The notes beneath the pieces are model-generated. The model saw only the letters and a list, made by a program, of their open reading frames with translations, was not told where the DNA came from and did no database searches. 64,000 nucleotides of DNA, from the NCBI RefSeq assembly GCF_047496725.1, contig NC_132971.1, positions 7,158,001-7,222,000 on the forward strand, written 5' to 3'. This DNA is from Anoplolepis gracilipes. Taxonomy: Eukaryota; Arthropoda; Insecta; Hymenoptera; Formicidae. Positions 1 through 12,193 of the stretch are shown here, piece by piece. Numbering within the stretch: position 1 is the stretch's first letter; each line of letters starts with the position of its first letter. Both the position numbers and the translations under genes were made by a program.

Positions 1-1854
1 TATTGTCGATGTTTACATATTTTATTATATTGTAATAACAACATAAAAATAAAAATAAAAAACAATTTAATGAACAACAAGTCAACAAAATGTTTGACAA
101 ATATTTTACTTTACACCTACTTTTATCGATTTTAATAAAACTTAATATTGTTATATATTTTGATAAGTACAATACGAAAATAATAGTTCAAATTATCGTT
201 TATTAAATATTATGATATAAAAAGAGAGAATCGTTAAATGCTTTTTTTTGCACGTAATATGGTTATCTATTAATTATTCTAAAAAAAATATCTATCTACA
301 TAAAATTTAAAATATGTAAATTTTTTAAAATTATTATTTTGCAAAATTCTGAAGCTATTTATATTTATACCTATTGTTACATATGCATATATTATGTTTT
401 ATCATGTTCTAACTTCATTTTTAACGATTCATTTCTGACTTGCAGACAAAAAAAACAATACACTTTACCGTTTTTCGTAAAAGTGAAAGTTAATTAACTT
501 AGCGTGTTTTGCGACAAATATTGTTATATTCTTTGAAAAGCAATATCGGGAAAATGAATGATTTTTGTTTCGCATATATGTAGCTAAATATACTCACGAA
601 ATAAATATTGTGATATTTCTCGAAACTATAATCAAAATAAAAATTATGACTTATCGACAATAATAATCAAGAACTTAGTAAATAGTAGTAGTCGATTTAT
701 TGTTACATTACTTTTGTTTCACAGAGCGGCGCTTTCGCTTGCACAGATGTCAATTGTGTGGGCCAACTTACCCAAATTATGACGAAAAGATGATCATAGT
801 CAAAAAATAGTGAAAACAGAAATAAAAATTGTAAGCCATGGAACAATTTACATAACTTTATAATATGTCTAACGTTGATTACAAAAGCTTAACTGTAATT
901 TACTCGATGTTATAAGAGTTTTTAGTGGACATATGAAAAACTTTGCAGGTAGTCGAAAGTAAAAACATGATATAAGATTCACAATATTGTTATTTCGAAT
1001 AATGTATGCACATAAACTGTAAATATCAATTAACTTTGATAATAACTAAAAAAGCGCACTATGTATCGATTATTAGAAAAATTACAGCCTATGGCCATAC
1101 TTTCCGTGTGGCCATCATACCCTAGCTTACCCTAATAGAAATCATTAAAACAGGAAATTTTTCTGTGCTGCGGTTCCTCTCATTTTTACAGATATCTCGA
1201 AAACGCAGACGCAACGTTAGAAAGACAAAATTTTGTTTCGGCAATTTTTTAGAGACACACCCTGTTCCTCTTTCCGAGGAACTTCAGAGGTTTCGCTCGA
1301 AATTAGATCGGTGTTTCTCCCGCGGCTCTTCGCAAGATTTCTCAATGACAGCCGATTAAGGACGATTCGCTGCGAGAACGGGAACGGGCGTCGGCGAAAC
1401 GTCGGCGCGCCAGGAACGGACCGCTTCGTTAATTCCTGATTTTCCTCGGTCCGCATCACTTTTTAATTGACGCCAGAAATTGAACCAGAGAGCGGCCAGA
1501 GAACGCTCTCTGGCTGGCCGCGCGTCCATTCTCGCAAAGTCATCCTCCGCTACCTCCTCATCGCCACCTCGCCTCTTTCCCTTCTCTTTCTGCCACCCTG
1601 CCTCTTCTCCCCCTCTCCCCCCGAAATCATTTACGCTAGTTCTCCTCGTTCAGGAACGGATTAAGCTGTACGTAAAGCGGAAGATTATACTGTCATAAGA
1701 TTGCTCGCGCGACTGAACCTGCCTCGCCATTATTCGGAATATTTGCTTATTACATCAGCAAGAAGTTTGGAATCGCTTTGTAACGTTACGAAATGAAATG
1801 GTACGGTCGATTTTCCTCTCAAGGAAAATTATAGATCACGAGTTGTATCGATAT

Positions 1855-1895
<41 letters not shown>

Positions 1896-4366
1896 GGAGA
1901 ATTTTAATACATTCTTTATTATTAAATTTGATATATTTTTTTCTTTCACTTAGAAAGAAAATTTCGCTTTTTTTTTATTTCGAGATATAATTGTGTAGCT
2001 ATGATGCGTGAAAAATGTGAATTTTGTGAGAAATGTTTTAAATTGTAAATTAAAAATTCGCCAACTGACTCGCTTTCATTCATCCACTCAGAAGAAGCAA
2101 GTACAATCTTCTATTTTACTCTCTTCAAGGCGTTTACAAACTTCAACTTTCACCCTCCAATTTTATATTGTCCCATTTTTCCTATACATACATTAATAGA
2201 CTTGAGTACTAAACAAAGTCTAATTCCATCGAGTTTCATTTACTAAATCACGCTTTGCGAAATATCGTTTTCAGAGCAATCGGTTCCTCTGCAAAAAAAA
2301 AAAAAAAAAAAAAAAGACAAACGTCGCTTTTGCGCTTTCTGATCTCCGCTTATAAAGATGTACTATACAATTATACAAATGTGTATTTTTAGATGAAAAA
2401 TCTCGAGGACAAGATTTCCGTTTCAACTCTCGTTCTAAAAAAAAGACTCAAGGTCAGGCTGGGTATCGGGCGACGTATATACCAGCTCCATCACTTGGTC
2501 GCATATTTTCCATCGACTCGCCAGGTGTTCTAGTCGCGCCTGTCCCGCCTGTCAGTTTCCAGCCCGCGGAGATGCTGCCAATGACACCGATCTTTGTCCC
2601 ACCCGCGCCCATCACACGCCAGCTCGCCTCCTACCTTTTCCCATCCGTCGCGTTTTCCCGCTACTGTTGTATTCCGTTGCAACTCGCACAAGCGAATTGT
2701 GCAGCAGCCCAGACCGATCCCAGGTTCCACCTGCCAGGGGTTCCGCCGCCGTCTCGTCTCTCCTCGGTAAAACCAATGTCGCCGGACTCGATCGTCGCCG
2801 TCGCGTCGCGTTGCGTCTCGTCTCGTCTCGTCTCGTCTCGTCTCGTCTCCACTTCTCCGCCTCCTCCAGCAGTCGTGGCTGTCATCGACAGGAGCTCTCG
2901 ACTCGCGTAAAAATAATTACACTGAAAGAGAGAGGACTGGTACGGATTGCGGATCTTCGCTCGCGGCTTTCCATCCGTTCGACGGCCATTGTGACGAACG
3001 GATGGACGGACGAACGAACGGACGGCTTAATAAACTCGAGACTGATAAAAATTTATCTGTCCACGCGCGCGTTTCTCTGCGTCAAGTCATATCGTGAAAA
3101 TGCCTGCCGCGAGTTTCTCTACCTTGTGTTCTTAAACTGCGAATTTATTCCAGAATTAAATACTGAAACGTTACGCCGTATTGCGGCAAAAATCGATATC
3201 ATTTATTAAATATATTTAATCTATCAATAATTACATGAATCATCATATTATTATTTAGAATATTAATTTTATCAAATATTATATTTGTGATTCGGAGTAA
3301 TAAAGATTCCGCTTTGAGATCAATCGTGCTGACGAGAAAGGTATTTCTCATAAAGCCCTAGAGATATACATGTATCGGATATTTTGCGAGATGCTGCGTC
3401 GAATAATTAATCGTGATTATTAACAGAGTAATACACGTGGCGCGTAAACGCGCGCGCGAGAAAGATGGTGAAAGCTCGCGGGACACTCGCGCGGGGAGGG
3501 TAATAAAAAACTCGTAAACGTTCTGCTTCGACACGCCGTGACAAACAATCATCGATCTGCGGAAACAATGATTCGCGCTGTGTGCTGTCGGTTTTTTTTT
3601 AAATATAAATCCCCAAAAGACCGGTAGCAATTGCAATCAGTAAGTTTATATTACCACTTCGTCGACGATGCGCCACCCTCTTCATCAACGCGGCAGCTCG
3701 TCAACAGCCATTTACATTCGGTTTTTGTTCGCCATTTACACAAAAGCGGATCGTTACCCTTTTTTCCCCAACTTTAAACAACTCTCGGCGTAACAAGTAC
3801 AACGTGCCATTGAATTTTATCGGCTCGATAAATATATATCAGTATCTCGTAACTGGAACAACTGATGACATTTTGCGACAGTTGTTGAAATATAAAAGGA
3901 TGTGGGCCGTATGTTCCGAATAAACATTCCATGTTCCAATTTGAATCATTCTTTTTTTTATTTTTGCAGCCATGAAAGAGATTACTCTGATTGTTTAATT
4001 AATACTTATATATTGATATATAAATTGAATTGTCTTCGATTTTATTGTAATACAATGATGTGTTAAACGAAATTTATATCCATTAATATGTATGCTATAA
4101 TAATAACAACAAATACGCGGGATTGAAAATAGAATCAAATTTTATTCAAAATATTATTTTTAAATTTTATTTTAATTCTGTTTATTATTATTCGAATCGT
4201 TAAAGAGTAACTACACTTCTATTTCACTTTCTGGAGCATAAATCGTTTTAATTCGATTTGTTTTTAATCCCGATTATTCAACGCGTTACTATATTAATAA
4301 TAATCTTAAGAGAATAATAATTTGACAGATATTGTTTGACATTCCATTTGTTTTCTTTTTTTTTAG
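1..4366. other. AT-rich noncoding stretch with a GC-rich island
   Basis: No coding exon can be supported here. The first 1.1 kb is AT-rich with no repeat structure that I can see. There is a (GA)16 run at 1861-1892, a 23-base A run at 2293-2315, and a CpG-rich island at about 2520-3020 containing a (TCTCG)n pentanucleotide run at 2814-2849. Open frames across the island (for example one of 180 codons ending at 3209) are Arg/Ser-rich products of GC-rich sequence and carry no domain I recognise. A TATAAAAG octamer lies at 3891-3898, roughly 470 bases before the terminal-exon candidate that begins at 4367. It could be a promoter, but AT-rich DNA gives many such matches by chance. Confidence 0.6.
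2814..2849. repeat. (TCTCG)n pentanucleotide microsatellite
   Basis: About seven perfect TCTCG units in a row inside a CpG-rich island. It is not the insect telomere repeat TTAGG. Confidence 0.9.
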
Positions 4367-4512
4367 AACCGGATCGATGTGCATGGAGACGCTGCCGCGC
4401 GAAGCTGCCCCAGCCCAGAACCAGCTATGAACATATGATTAAGCTCGTTTTAATAAGTTTTTATGTAGATCTTACGCGTAAGGATGTATAATAAAAATAA
4501 GTGTTGAATAAA
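4367..4512 (+). other. Candidate 3'-terminal exon of an unidentified + strand transcript
   Basis: A long pyrimidine tract ending in TTTTAG (4361-4366) looks like a strong splice acceptor. It is followed abruptly by about 60 bases of GC-rich sequence and then AT-rich sequence with an AATAAA at 4507-4512. One frame reads from the acceptor through Met at 4377 to a TGA at 4428-4430, giving a short tail rich in Glu, Ala, Pro and Gln. A second frame stays open to about 4489. I do not recognise either peptide. The composition change near the TGA favours the shorter frame. This could equally be a noncoding RNA exon or chance; no upstream exon was identified. Confidence 0.28.
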
Positions 4513-4933
4513 CGAGATACGTTGAGACACCCCGCCAGTGATTTCGTTTCAGGCGAGAACGCACATCCGGTATGTATTGAACCCTTCGGTTTTAAATCAG
4601 CATATTTTCTCGTTGCCGATTTCAGTCTTGACACGCAAAATATTGCCGTGATAATCGAAAATAAAACTAGACGGACATAACTTGGACTAAGTAGCTAATT
4701 AACCAAGTTTGTCCTTTAACTTCTATAATTGCGGCACGAATAGCGTTATCAATCTCTCCGTGCGATTCGCGAGATTCATGATTATCGAATTGAAGAAAAT
4801 TGGCATCTTTCGAAATGAATCGGAGATACATACCTTTTTGAAGAGATTACAGCTCTTCGATAGATCCGCCATGTTTCGGATAAAGACGAATGGCCGACCG
4901 CGTTTAATTTTCTGATGCGAGCGAAGAGGGTCG

Positions 4934-4992
4934 ATGTACGAAGGAAGGCGGATCTTGGCTCGTCTTCTCTGCCAACGTCGTCACCGTGGAGA
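4934..4992. repeat. Copy A of a diverged local duplication
   Basis: This roughly 59-base segment matches 5500-5557 by eye at about 75 percent. The shared core includes TCGTCACCGTGGAGA and a flanking GTAC-AAG-GAAG-like region. The copies are about 560 bases apart in the same orientation. Function is unknown; an old tandem duplication, duplicated regulatory block or dispersed repeat are all possible. Confidence 0.55.
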
Positions 4993-5499
4993 TGAGAGTA
5001 TGGCTGCTCTACCGGAAACTTGATGCTCGCATGTAATTTTGAGATTTGAAGGAAATATTTTGCAATAATATTTATTATACGGAAGAATATATTTGTGCTA
5101 TTGGAAAATAGAAATTTATAATATTTTACTATATATAGAGAGAATCTTTCGCTTTTTATATTCAAATTTAGAATTTTCACGAAAAGATAGAGATAAATTT
5201 TGTACTTTTAATTTGCACAAGTTTCCTATAATAAAATTTTAATCCTATTAAAGTATTAATCAAAATGAAACATGATATCATATCGATAGATTTTTCTTCA
5301 AAGGGAAGTAATAATACATTATATTTTATATATTCCTAAAGCAGAGCTTATCTTAGATTTTATTCTCGAAAATATTTTTGAAGACCTTAAGACGCGTTAT
5401 CAAAATGGTAATATACATTTGATTTCGCGACACGCGTCTCGCATGTTTTCGATAGCCTCGAGTGGGCTACTCGCGATTTATCCGACAAAGGCGAACGCT

Positions 5500-5557
5500 C
5501 GTACAAGAAGGGAAGATATTGGCCCGTCTTTTCCATCCAGTCGTCACCGTGGAGACG
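5500..5557. repeat. Copy B of a diverged local duplication
   Basis: Direct-orientation partner of 4934-4992, sharing TCGTCACCGTGGAGA and the preceding CCGTCTT/CTCGTCTT pyrimidine-rich block. It lies in a GC-rich patch without a supported gene. Confidence 0.55.
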
Positions 5558-8500
5558 CGGATGCCGTGGGTGTTCTCCTGGATTCTCGATCTCGGAGAGT
5601 CTGTCTCCTACACGGACGAGAGAGCGAACTCTCTCCGGAATCTAACCCTCCCTCGCCGTCGCGGAGGATCGCAAGGACGAGGGTTGCTGGCGAGGTCTCG
5701 CCTGATTGGCGGCCGTGGACTATCGACCAACCCGAGACCAGCCCTTTGTTTTAGCCACCACCCTTGGCGGGTATCGAGGGTATCCAACTTAAAGTCCGGG
5801 TCATTGAACGCTCATGAGATTTCGAGTCTGTTTTATAGAGGGAAAAAAAGAAATCAGAAAATTATATTACGGTGAAAATTCACTACTACATATTATATAA
5901 ATTGTAGTATGGCATCTTTTTTTCAGAAAATTAACACAAAGATAGCATTAACAAGTTAATAGAATATTTAACGAATTAATAAAATAAATAATTTAATTAT
6001 GTCTATAAAAAAACTCTATATAAAAGAGATGTTTAGAGAAGACTATATTCATCAGAAAAAAAAAAATTATTATTATAATGCGAATATCTGCGACCCAAAA
6101 AGAGACAAACTGGCGAACACGCATGCAAAATCGCGCGTCGACCTTACGACGGAGCGCGTTGCGCTTGCATACTCGCTTGCGGATCGATGATGCAGCACGT
6201 GCTACGGCCTTGTAATACACTGCGTTCACCTGCATACCGTACGTCCCTGCTGCTTAGCATAATTAGTGACTGACGATTAACAGGCGTGCATCAGCAGCGG
6301 CTAATGGCTTAATTAATTCGCCACGTACTAATACCGTCGTGCCGGAGGTCGGCCAGGCACCTCGCCAGTTTCTGCTGCTCCATTTTATTGTAAATTGCGC
6401 ACTCGGCGTCTGCGCGCTCGGTCTCTTCTTCGAGATACCACTTGTCGCTCACTTTGCATAATCCTGATTTTCCGGTAAAATATTCAGATAAAATGTGATA
6501 AATTTGATATTATCAGCAGATATCATTTACGCGTCTTTTAAACTTAACAGATTCTTTCAGTTTCTTCGCAGATGGTATTAACCGTTAATACAATACCAAC
6601 GAATACGTCAAAGAAGATTATTTTTTTCAGATGTATCCGGATTATGATTACGATTGTTCACATTCCTATACTGATGATCAGGACGATGACATATTTCGTA
6701 CATGTCACGTACGATATGATGCATGCGATCGGCATGCGATTTAATTAACATTAGCATTAATTTAATTGGCTGTGGTTATATTGGATATGTTCCGAAACTA
6801 TTCTTGTAAACCGATGTAACGTGCACGCAAACATACACGCATACGTGTATTGTTGTTGTTAGATCGGTAAAAAAAGGGTGGAGAGCAAACGTAAGAGGAA
6901 CGAAACGAGGCAAATGTGGCCCCGCCGCGGTTCGGCCGTCAATCAGCTCTCTCTCCCTTGCCAAATTACTGTCAAACGCAATTAGAATTGACGTGGAAGG
7001 CCGGAGCTAAATCAAAATCGCGAGGTAAACCCCTCGATAACGATTTCAACCCCGTAGGCTATGCTCAGTCGCAATTTTCTCCCGCCGCTAATTAATATAC
7101 CTCGTATCGTACGTCAATTCGACAGTACCGCCTGTTCCCTCTCTTCCCTTTGCCACCCTTCTTCCTTAACCTGATCCGCCCTGATATGTACGGCGATCGT
7201 CGAAAAAGAGGAAGCTTTTTTCGGACGCATTCCTCGATAGCGCATCGATAGTCGCGGACATATTTAATGGAGATGAATTAATTGTTAAATTATTAAATAG
7301 AAAAATGACGTAATAAAAAAATTAGGGGCGGCCGCAAAAAAATACACGTTATATGGACGATGATTTCTTGAGTACCTAGAACGAATAATTTTTTTAGACA
7401 TTTCTTATTCCACCTTATGTAAAAGCAAACATATGGATAATGCAATATGCGGAGAAATCTCTATATAATATCTTAATACATAATATAATTTTTATTACTT
7501 TATTCTTTCATTTTAGCATTTAATCAACAAGAAAACTTGATTTATAAAAGCTTTTTCTCTCTCCTTCATTCCGTATAAAACTTAAAAAAAATCTATTATA
7601 AATTATTTATTCTTTGCTTATCAATTTATTCCTTTAGCCTATTTTTTTCCTATATAATTTCCGCAAGGTTATCCTTTGATTTTATTTAAATCACGCCTTT
7701 TTTAACTTTTCTTCTTTATTTCTGCCTAATTTTCTAAATTTTAGTTTAGAGGAAAAGTTATAAAGTCTAAACTACTCCTTTGTTAGATTGCATTTATCTA
7801 TATATAATATATATTTATATATTATCTTTTTTTCTGGTTTAAATCAATATTAATTTTTTTCCTCCATATTGTCACATTTTTTTAGCTCTAGAACCCTTAT
7901 TTCGCTATTCATATTTTTTTCTTCGTGCTGCTATCTTTTACTAAATATCTAGGATTTCTCATATCATTATTTTTATTTTTTCTTATTTACACATTGTATC
8001 TCGATTTTCATATTCTAATCTCTTCTAATTATCTTTGAATATCTTTTTCTCTGAAGACAATTATTTTTTCTAATTGTAAGTTTACACCTTCCCTTCTTAA
8101 TCTTTCTATTACACATATTCCCTATTCATTTCTGTTACAAAATTTTTCCGCATCTCTACTATGTGCATCTATCCTTTCTTCAGCCAACATTTCTTATTCC
8201 ATCTATTCTTCTTTTCTTTTTTTACCTTTTTCTCAAATCGCATCGCTCTGATAGCCCTATTCTTAGCTCTTAATGCATAATAAAAGATATCGTTTTAAAA
8301 AATTTTCTAATCCTTTCGACAAGTTTATACAGATTTAGAGTAATGTAAATTTATTTAGTGATGAGAAAATAATACTCGTACGTTTTCGCTTCCTATCTCT
8401 CTTTATTTGTCCCGCTTTTCACTCGCGAGAGCTCGGGGAAGAAATTGAAGTTTCGCGAAGGTAAATATCTCGCCGGATTCGTGCCAGAATCTATTTTTTT

Positions 8501-9525
8501 CTCCTTTTCTCGCTCACCTCCCTCTTTCCACCACAGGAGACAATCCTCTTTAGAGGTAGAATGATATATATTAAAGAGATGCTTTTTGGCAATAAACAAT
8601 TGGACAACGAGGGTCGGAGGCAGTTAGATAGGGCATTAGGGTGAATTATTCTGGCCACCCAGCGTAAAAAGACCGATGAATCACGGGAGTAACGGGGTTC
8701 TTGCTCTCCCGATGATGTTGTATCTTGTCCTACGGCCTCTTAAACTCGACGATTTCGTCCCACCTCTAAAAACTAATACGCTCATTCTTGCCTCTTATTT
8801 TCTTCAATAAATATGCTCCGTGTCTTCCTTTTTCTCTCAAGTAATTATTTAACTCATTTTCTTATTCTTAAATAAAGCAAAATAAAGCGAAATTTTTTAA
8901 TCTATTATATTAAATTTTTTTTTATAAAAGGAAAGTAAATATGCATTAGAGTTAAGTATAAAAAATGTAACTCTAATGATGTGTACGGTCTGTATCTATC
9001 TTTTTATTCGATTACAATATTAATAAATGGAAAAATTTCAGGATCCTTCTATTTCTAAGAACTAGAATCTCGAGAGGTATGTTTTAAATGCGCCATCATT
9101 CTTAACGCGACAGCTGCGATTGCAACGATTGTGACGATGCCGAATACGTTCGCGGGCACATTCGTGTAAGCGTACTCGCACACGTACACATACACATACT
9201 CTCCAGTACCGTATTACTCGGGGTCGGGACTTTTTCATTACGGTAAGAGCCGATTGCATTTTTTTACGTCTCCCAACGACGGGGATGTCCAATCTGGAGA
9301 ATCGCGTGGAAGGAGGGCCATCTAATCACGTGTTCCTGGCAATCGTGTCCTGCTCGTCGATCCTCGCTACCCCTGCTCCTCTCGAGCCATCACCCCTTTC
9401 ATCCCCCCGTCCGCGTATCTTTATCCTTGGACACAATCCTCTTCTAGGGAGAACGAAGAGCCTTTTATTCGATGGCCGTAGGGGCGACCAGGACGCGGTC
9501 TCTCTCGTTTTCTCTCTTTTCTCTC

Positions 9526-9531
<6 letters not shown>

Positions 9532-9569
<38 letters not shown>
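9532..9569. repeat. (TC)n microsatellite
   Basis: About 19 perfect TC units after an interrupted TC-rich lead-in, followed by CTAT variants. Confidence 0.95.
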
Positions 9570-9577
<8 letters not shown>

Positions 9578-10570
9578 TCACGTGATCTCTTTTTTTTCTT
9601 TTTTTTGCGCCACACAGACCGCCCTTTCACCATCCGGGGACGCCTCTTCAATCGGGCTTAGCCGCCCGGCGTAATTAAGCTGCGATTGAAAATTAATCAT
9701 CGTGGATCGATTTCGTGCGTCGGCGTCGCTTGCAACTTCTCTTCGCGAAAGGAACGATAAAAAGGAGCCTCCTCCCCTCATTCCGGGATATCGGGACGAG
9801 CGCCGGGATGAAGGTGAAGGTCCTTTGATCTCGCGGGGTATCTCTCCCTCTGTCCCTGTCTCCGTGTAACGCGCAAACTCCTTACACCAATTATCTCACA
9901 TTCGCGAGGATCATTATTTTTGTCATGTTTCATCGATCACGGTGGTTTATTTCTTACCGCAAACTCACCTTTTTTCTCCGCGTAAGAGGATTTGCGTAAC
10001 GTGATCCTGACGCATCGATGCGTATACGCGACGATACTAAAATATTAATGCAAAAAATGCGCGCATTATCGCAAGGAGAATTGTTTAAATCTTTTAATTG
10101 TTTTCACATTTTAATTGAGTATCGAATATTAATAATACACAGTGTTTCTTACTTTTGTTTTAGTTTTTTAAAATTTTTCACTAATTTTTATGAAAGAAGT
10201 GATTTATCACATATTACAATATATATATTTTGCCCCAGTTCATTACCGATTCTGATAACCTCATGAGGGTAGGATATTTCAATCAGGAATAGATTGTCAT
10301 CGTATCCAATCATCTTCTCTGTCATCAATGTAATAAATAGGTCGCAGAGAGCGGTATCTCGTGCCGTATCATTATATCCGTCGTCACATTTATCCGTTTT
10401 ATTTACCCGTCGAGTCTAGCGGAAGTTTAATATACTCGCCGTTTTCGCGTATTTGCCTATTCCATATCCGCGAGTAATCGGTAGAATTCGCCTATCCGGG
10501 GAAAAAAGGGCGGCTGACGACGGAAAGAATTAAAGACTCGTCCTTGTCGGCAGTCCTTTTTCAGTAGCTC

Positions 10571-10604
10571 TCAGTTCTCGAGTCGATCTCAGGAAGCTCA
10601 GACG
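10571..10604 (+). promoter_or_regulatory. Candidate core promoter (Inr + DPE)
   Basis: TCAGTT at 10571-10576 matches the insect initiator TCAKTY with the A (+1) at 10573. AGACG at 10600-10604 matches the downstream promoter element RGWYV starting at exactly +28. A second TCAGT lies 10 bases upstream at 10561. The first downstream ATG is at 10653 and opens a 63-codon Lys/Arg/Glu/Gly-rich frame to 10844 that may be a first exon, an upstream reading frame or nothing. Both motifs are short, so the exact spacing is the only real support. Confidence 0.32.
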
Positions 10605-11130
10605 GTCGAGCGAGTCTTCTTCCTCATCCTCGCGAAATCCCAATAATCCGCGATGAGACACAGATTGAGTCCATGGACGCGGTGGAAAAAAGCGTACGAA
10701 GAGCGAGGAACGGAGGAGGGTGGGGGGGGGAGGGAGGGCAGGGATAGAAAGAAAGCTACGCGACGGGAGAAGAAAATTGGAATCCTTCCGGAACGGAGGA
10801 TGATAAAATTGCGGATGGTCAGGTGTTACCGTAATCCGGATTGAGACGAACAGCGACCAAGCGCATCTTCCAACTGTAGCGATATATACGTATGTACATG
10901 TAATCTACCTAGGTTCTTGCAGCATCCATTCTTTCTATCTCTTTCGTCTTGGTTTCAATACCCGACTTGCTTTCCAATTTTTGTTAGAAAAACAATCATT
11001 GTATTTTGTCGGAAAAGTTAAATTTTACATTATTTCAAAATCTTACATTCATGAAAAAAAATGTTGAGTTTTAATATATCTCTTCGAATTTCTTACTAAA
11101 TAATAAAGAGTAAAAAAGAAAATATAAAAT

Positions 11131-11133
<3 letters not shown>

Positions 11134-11180
<47 letters not shown>
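11134..11180. repeat. (GA)n microsatellite
   Basis: A perfect run of about 23 GA units. Confidence 0.97.
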
Positions 11181-11185
<5 letters not shown>

Positions 11186-12167
11186 CCAAGAAGATTTATA
11201 TAAAAGGGAATAAGGAGGTTACCCCTCCGTCATCCTTATTAATTCGAAGTATCGTTATTGTCGCGGTTGTACGTGCAATTTTAATGACATAGATGGACGG
11301 CTGCATTGCGGTCTTTGACAAAGTCCACGGAGAGAACCGATCCGTGTAGACCGATTTAAAAAACACGACCGACCGCTAACGGCCCGCGATTATTTTAATT
11401 CAGCCAGATAGGGCGAGAGCCAGCACTCGTAATTTGTTTCGAGATCGTATCTTCAAAGTGGGTCTCGGCGAGGGAGAGAGAAGGCACATTCTCTCTCTTC
11501 GCTGCACACGACGAGGAATAGGATGTGTCCTGGGCGTGGGTCGAGAACGCCCGGGAGAGAAACCCGCATAGAGATCGCCGGCAGAGAAGGACGAAAGGGA
11601 GGAGCCCTAAGACCGTCTCAATCTGTCCACTCCTCGTAATCACCGGCGAAACGACCCGGATTGGTGGCTGTCCCCTTGTCTACCTCGATATCCTGATTTT
11701 TCCTTTTTTTTTTTCCTCCCGCGAACATGACAGATTGTTCATAATTAAAATTAAAAAATGTTTAATTTTCTCCGTGCGAAACACGCTTCTTTGTGTTACT
11801 CTTAAAATTCCATAACTTTAAAAAAAATTATACATGTTAAAGACATCCTTAGCCATCTTCAAAATGTCTTTCGTACTGTCGCTTTCGAAAAAGTGCAGCC
11901 TACATTTCTGGAACGTACGGAATAATCTACCATTCTTGATTGTGTCTCTCTCGAGTATAACGTCACATCGCAACGTTGTACGAGTTCCTCTGAAAAATGT
12001 TTTCGCGCTTTTTATTCGCGACCGCCGCTGCGACGAGGACCGAGAGAGGACCGGCGAGGTCAGATCCACCACACGCACGGATTCCCGCGTATCGTATATC
12101 GTACGTATCGCTTCGAAGGATCGGTGTAAGCCGGTAGCGCGGCTTGTGTTCCCTCTCCGCTGCGGAT

Positions 12168-12193
12168 GCAGCAGCAGCAGCAGCAGCAGCAGC
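12168..12193. repeat. (CAG)n trinucleotide repeat
   Basis: Eight perfect CAG units, with no supported gene reading through them. In one frame they give polyserine, in another polyglutamine on the + strand; neither is in a credible exon. Confidence 0.9.

Larger units (their letters stand above)
4513..10570. other. Noncoding stretch with local duplication and pyrimidine-skewed block
   Basis: No gene is supported. It holds a diverged duplicated block (4934-4992 and 5500-5557, listed separately), a GC-rich patch at 5400-5760, an 800-base T/C-skewed block at about 7490-8290, and a (TC)n run at 9532-9569. Open frames of 110-137 codons at 5419-5875 and 129 codons at 9285-9674 are low-complexity Arg/Ser or Ser/Leu frames through GC-rich or TC-repeat DNA. 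They lack splice sites or recognisable domains. Confidence 0.55.

Noticed and set aside
2667..3209. Open frame of 180 codons across a GC-rich island
   Set aside because: Arg/Ser-rich low-complexity translation of (TCTCG)n and CpG-rich DNA; overlapping frames are equally long.
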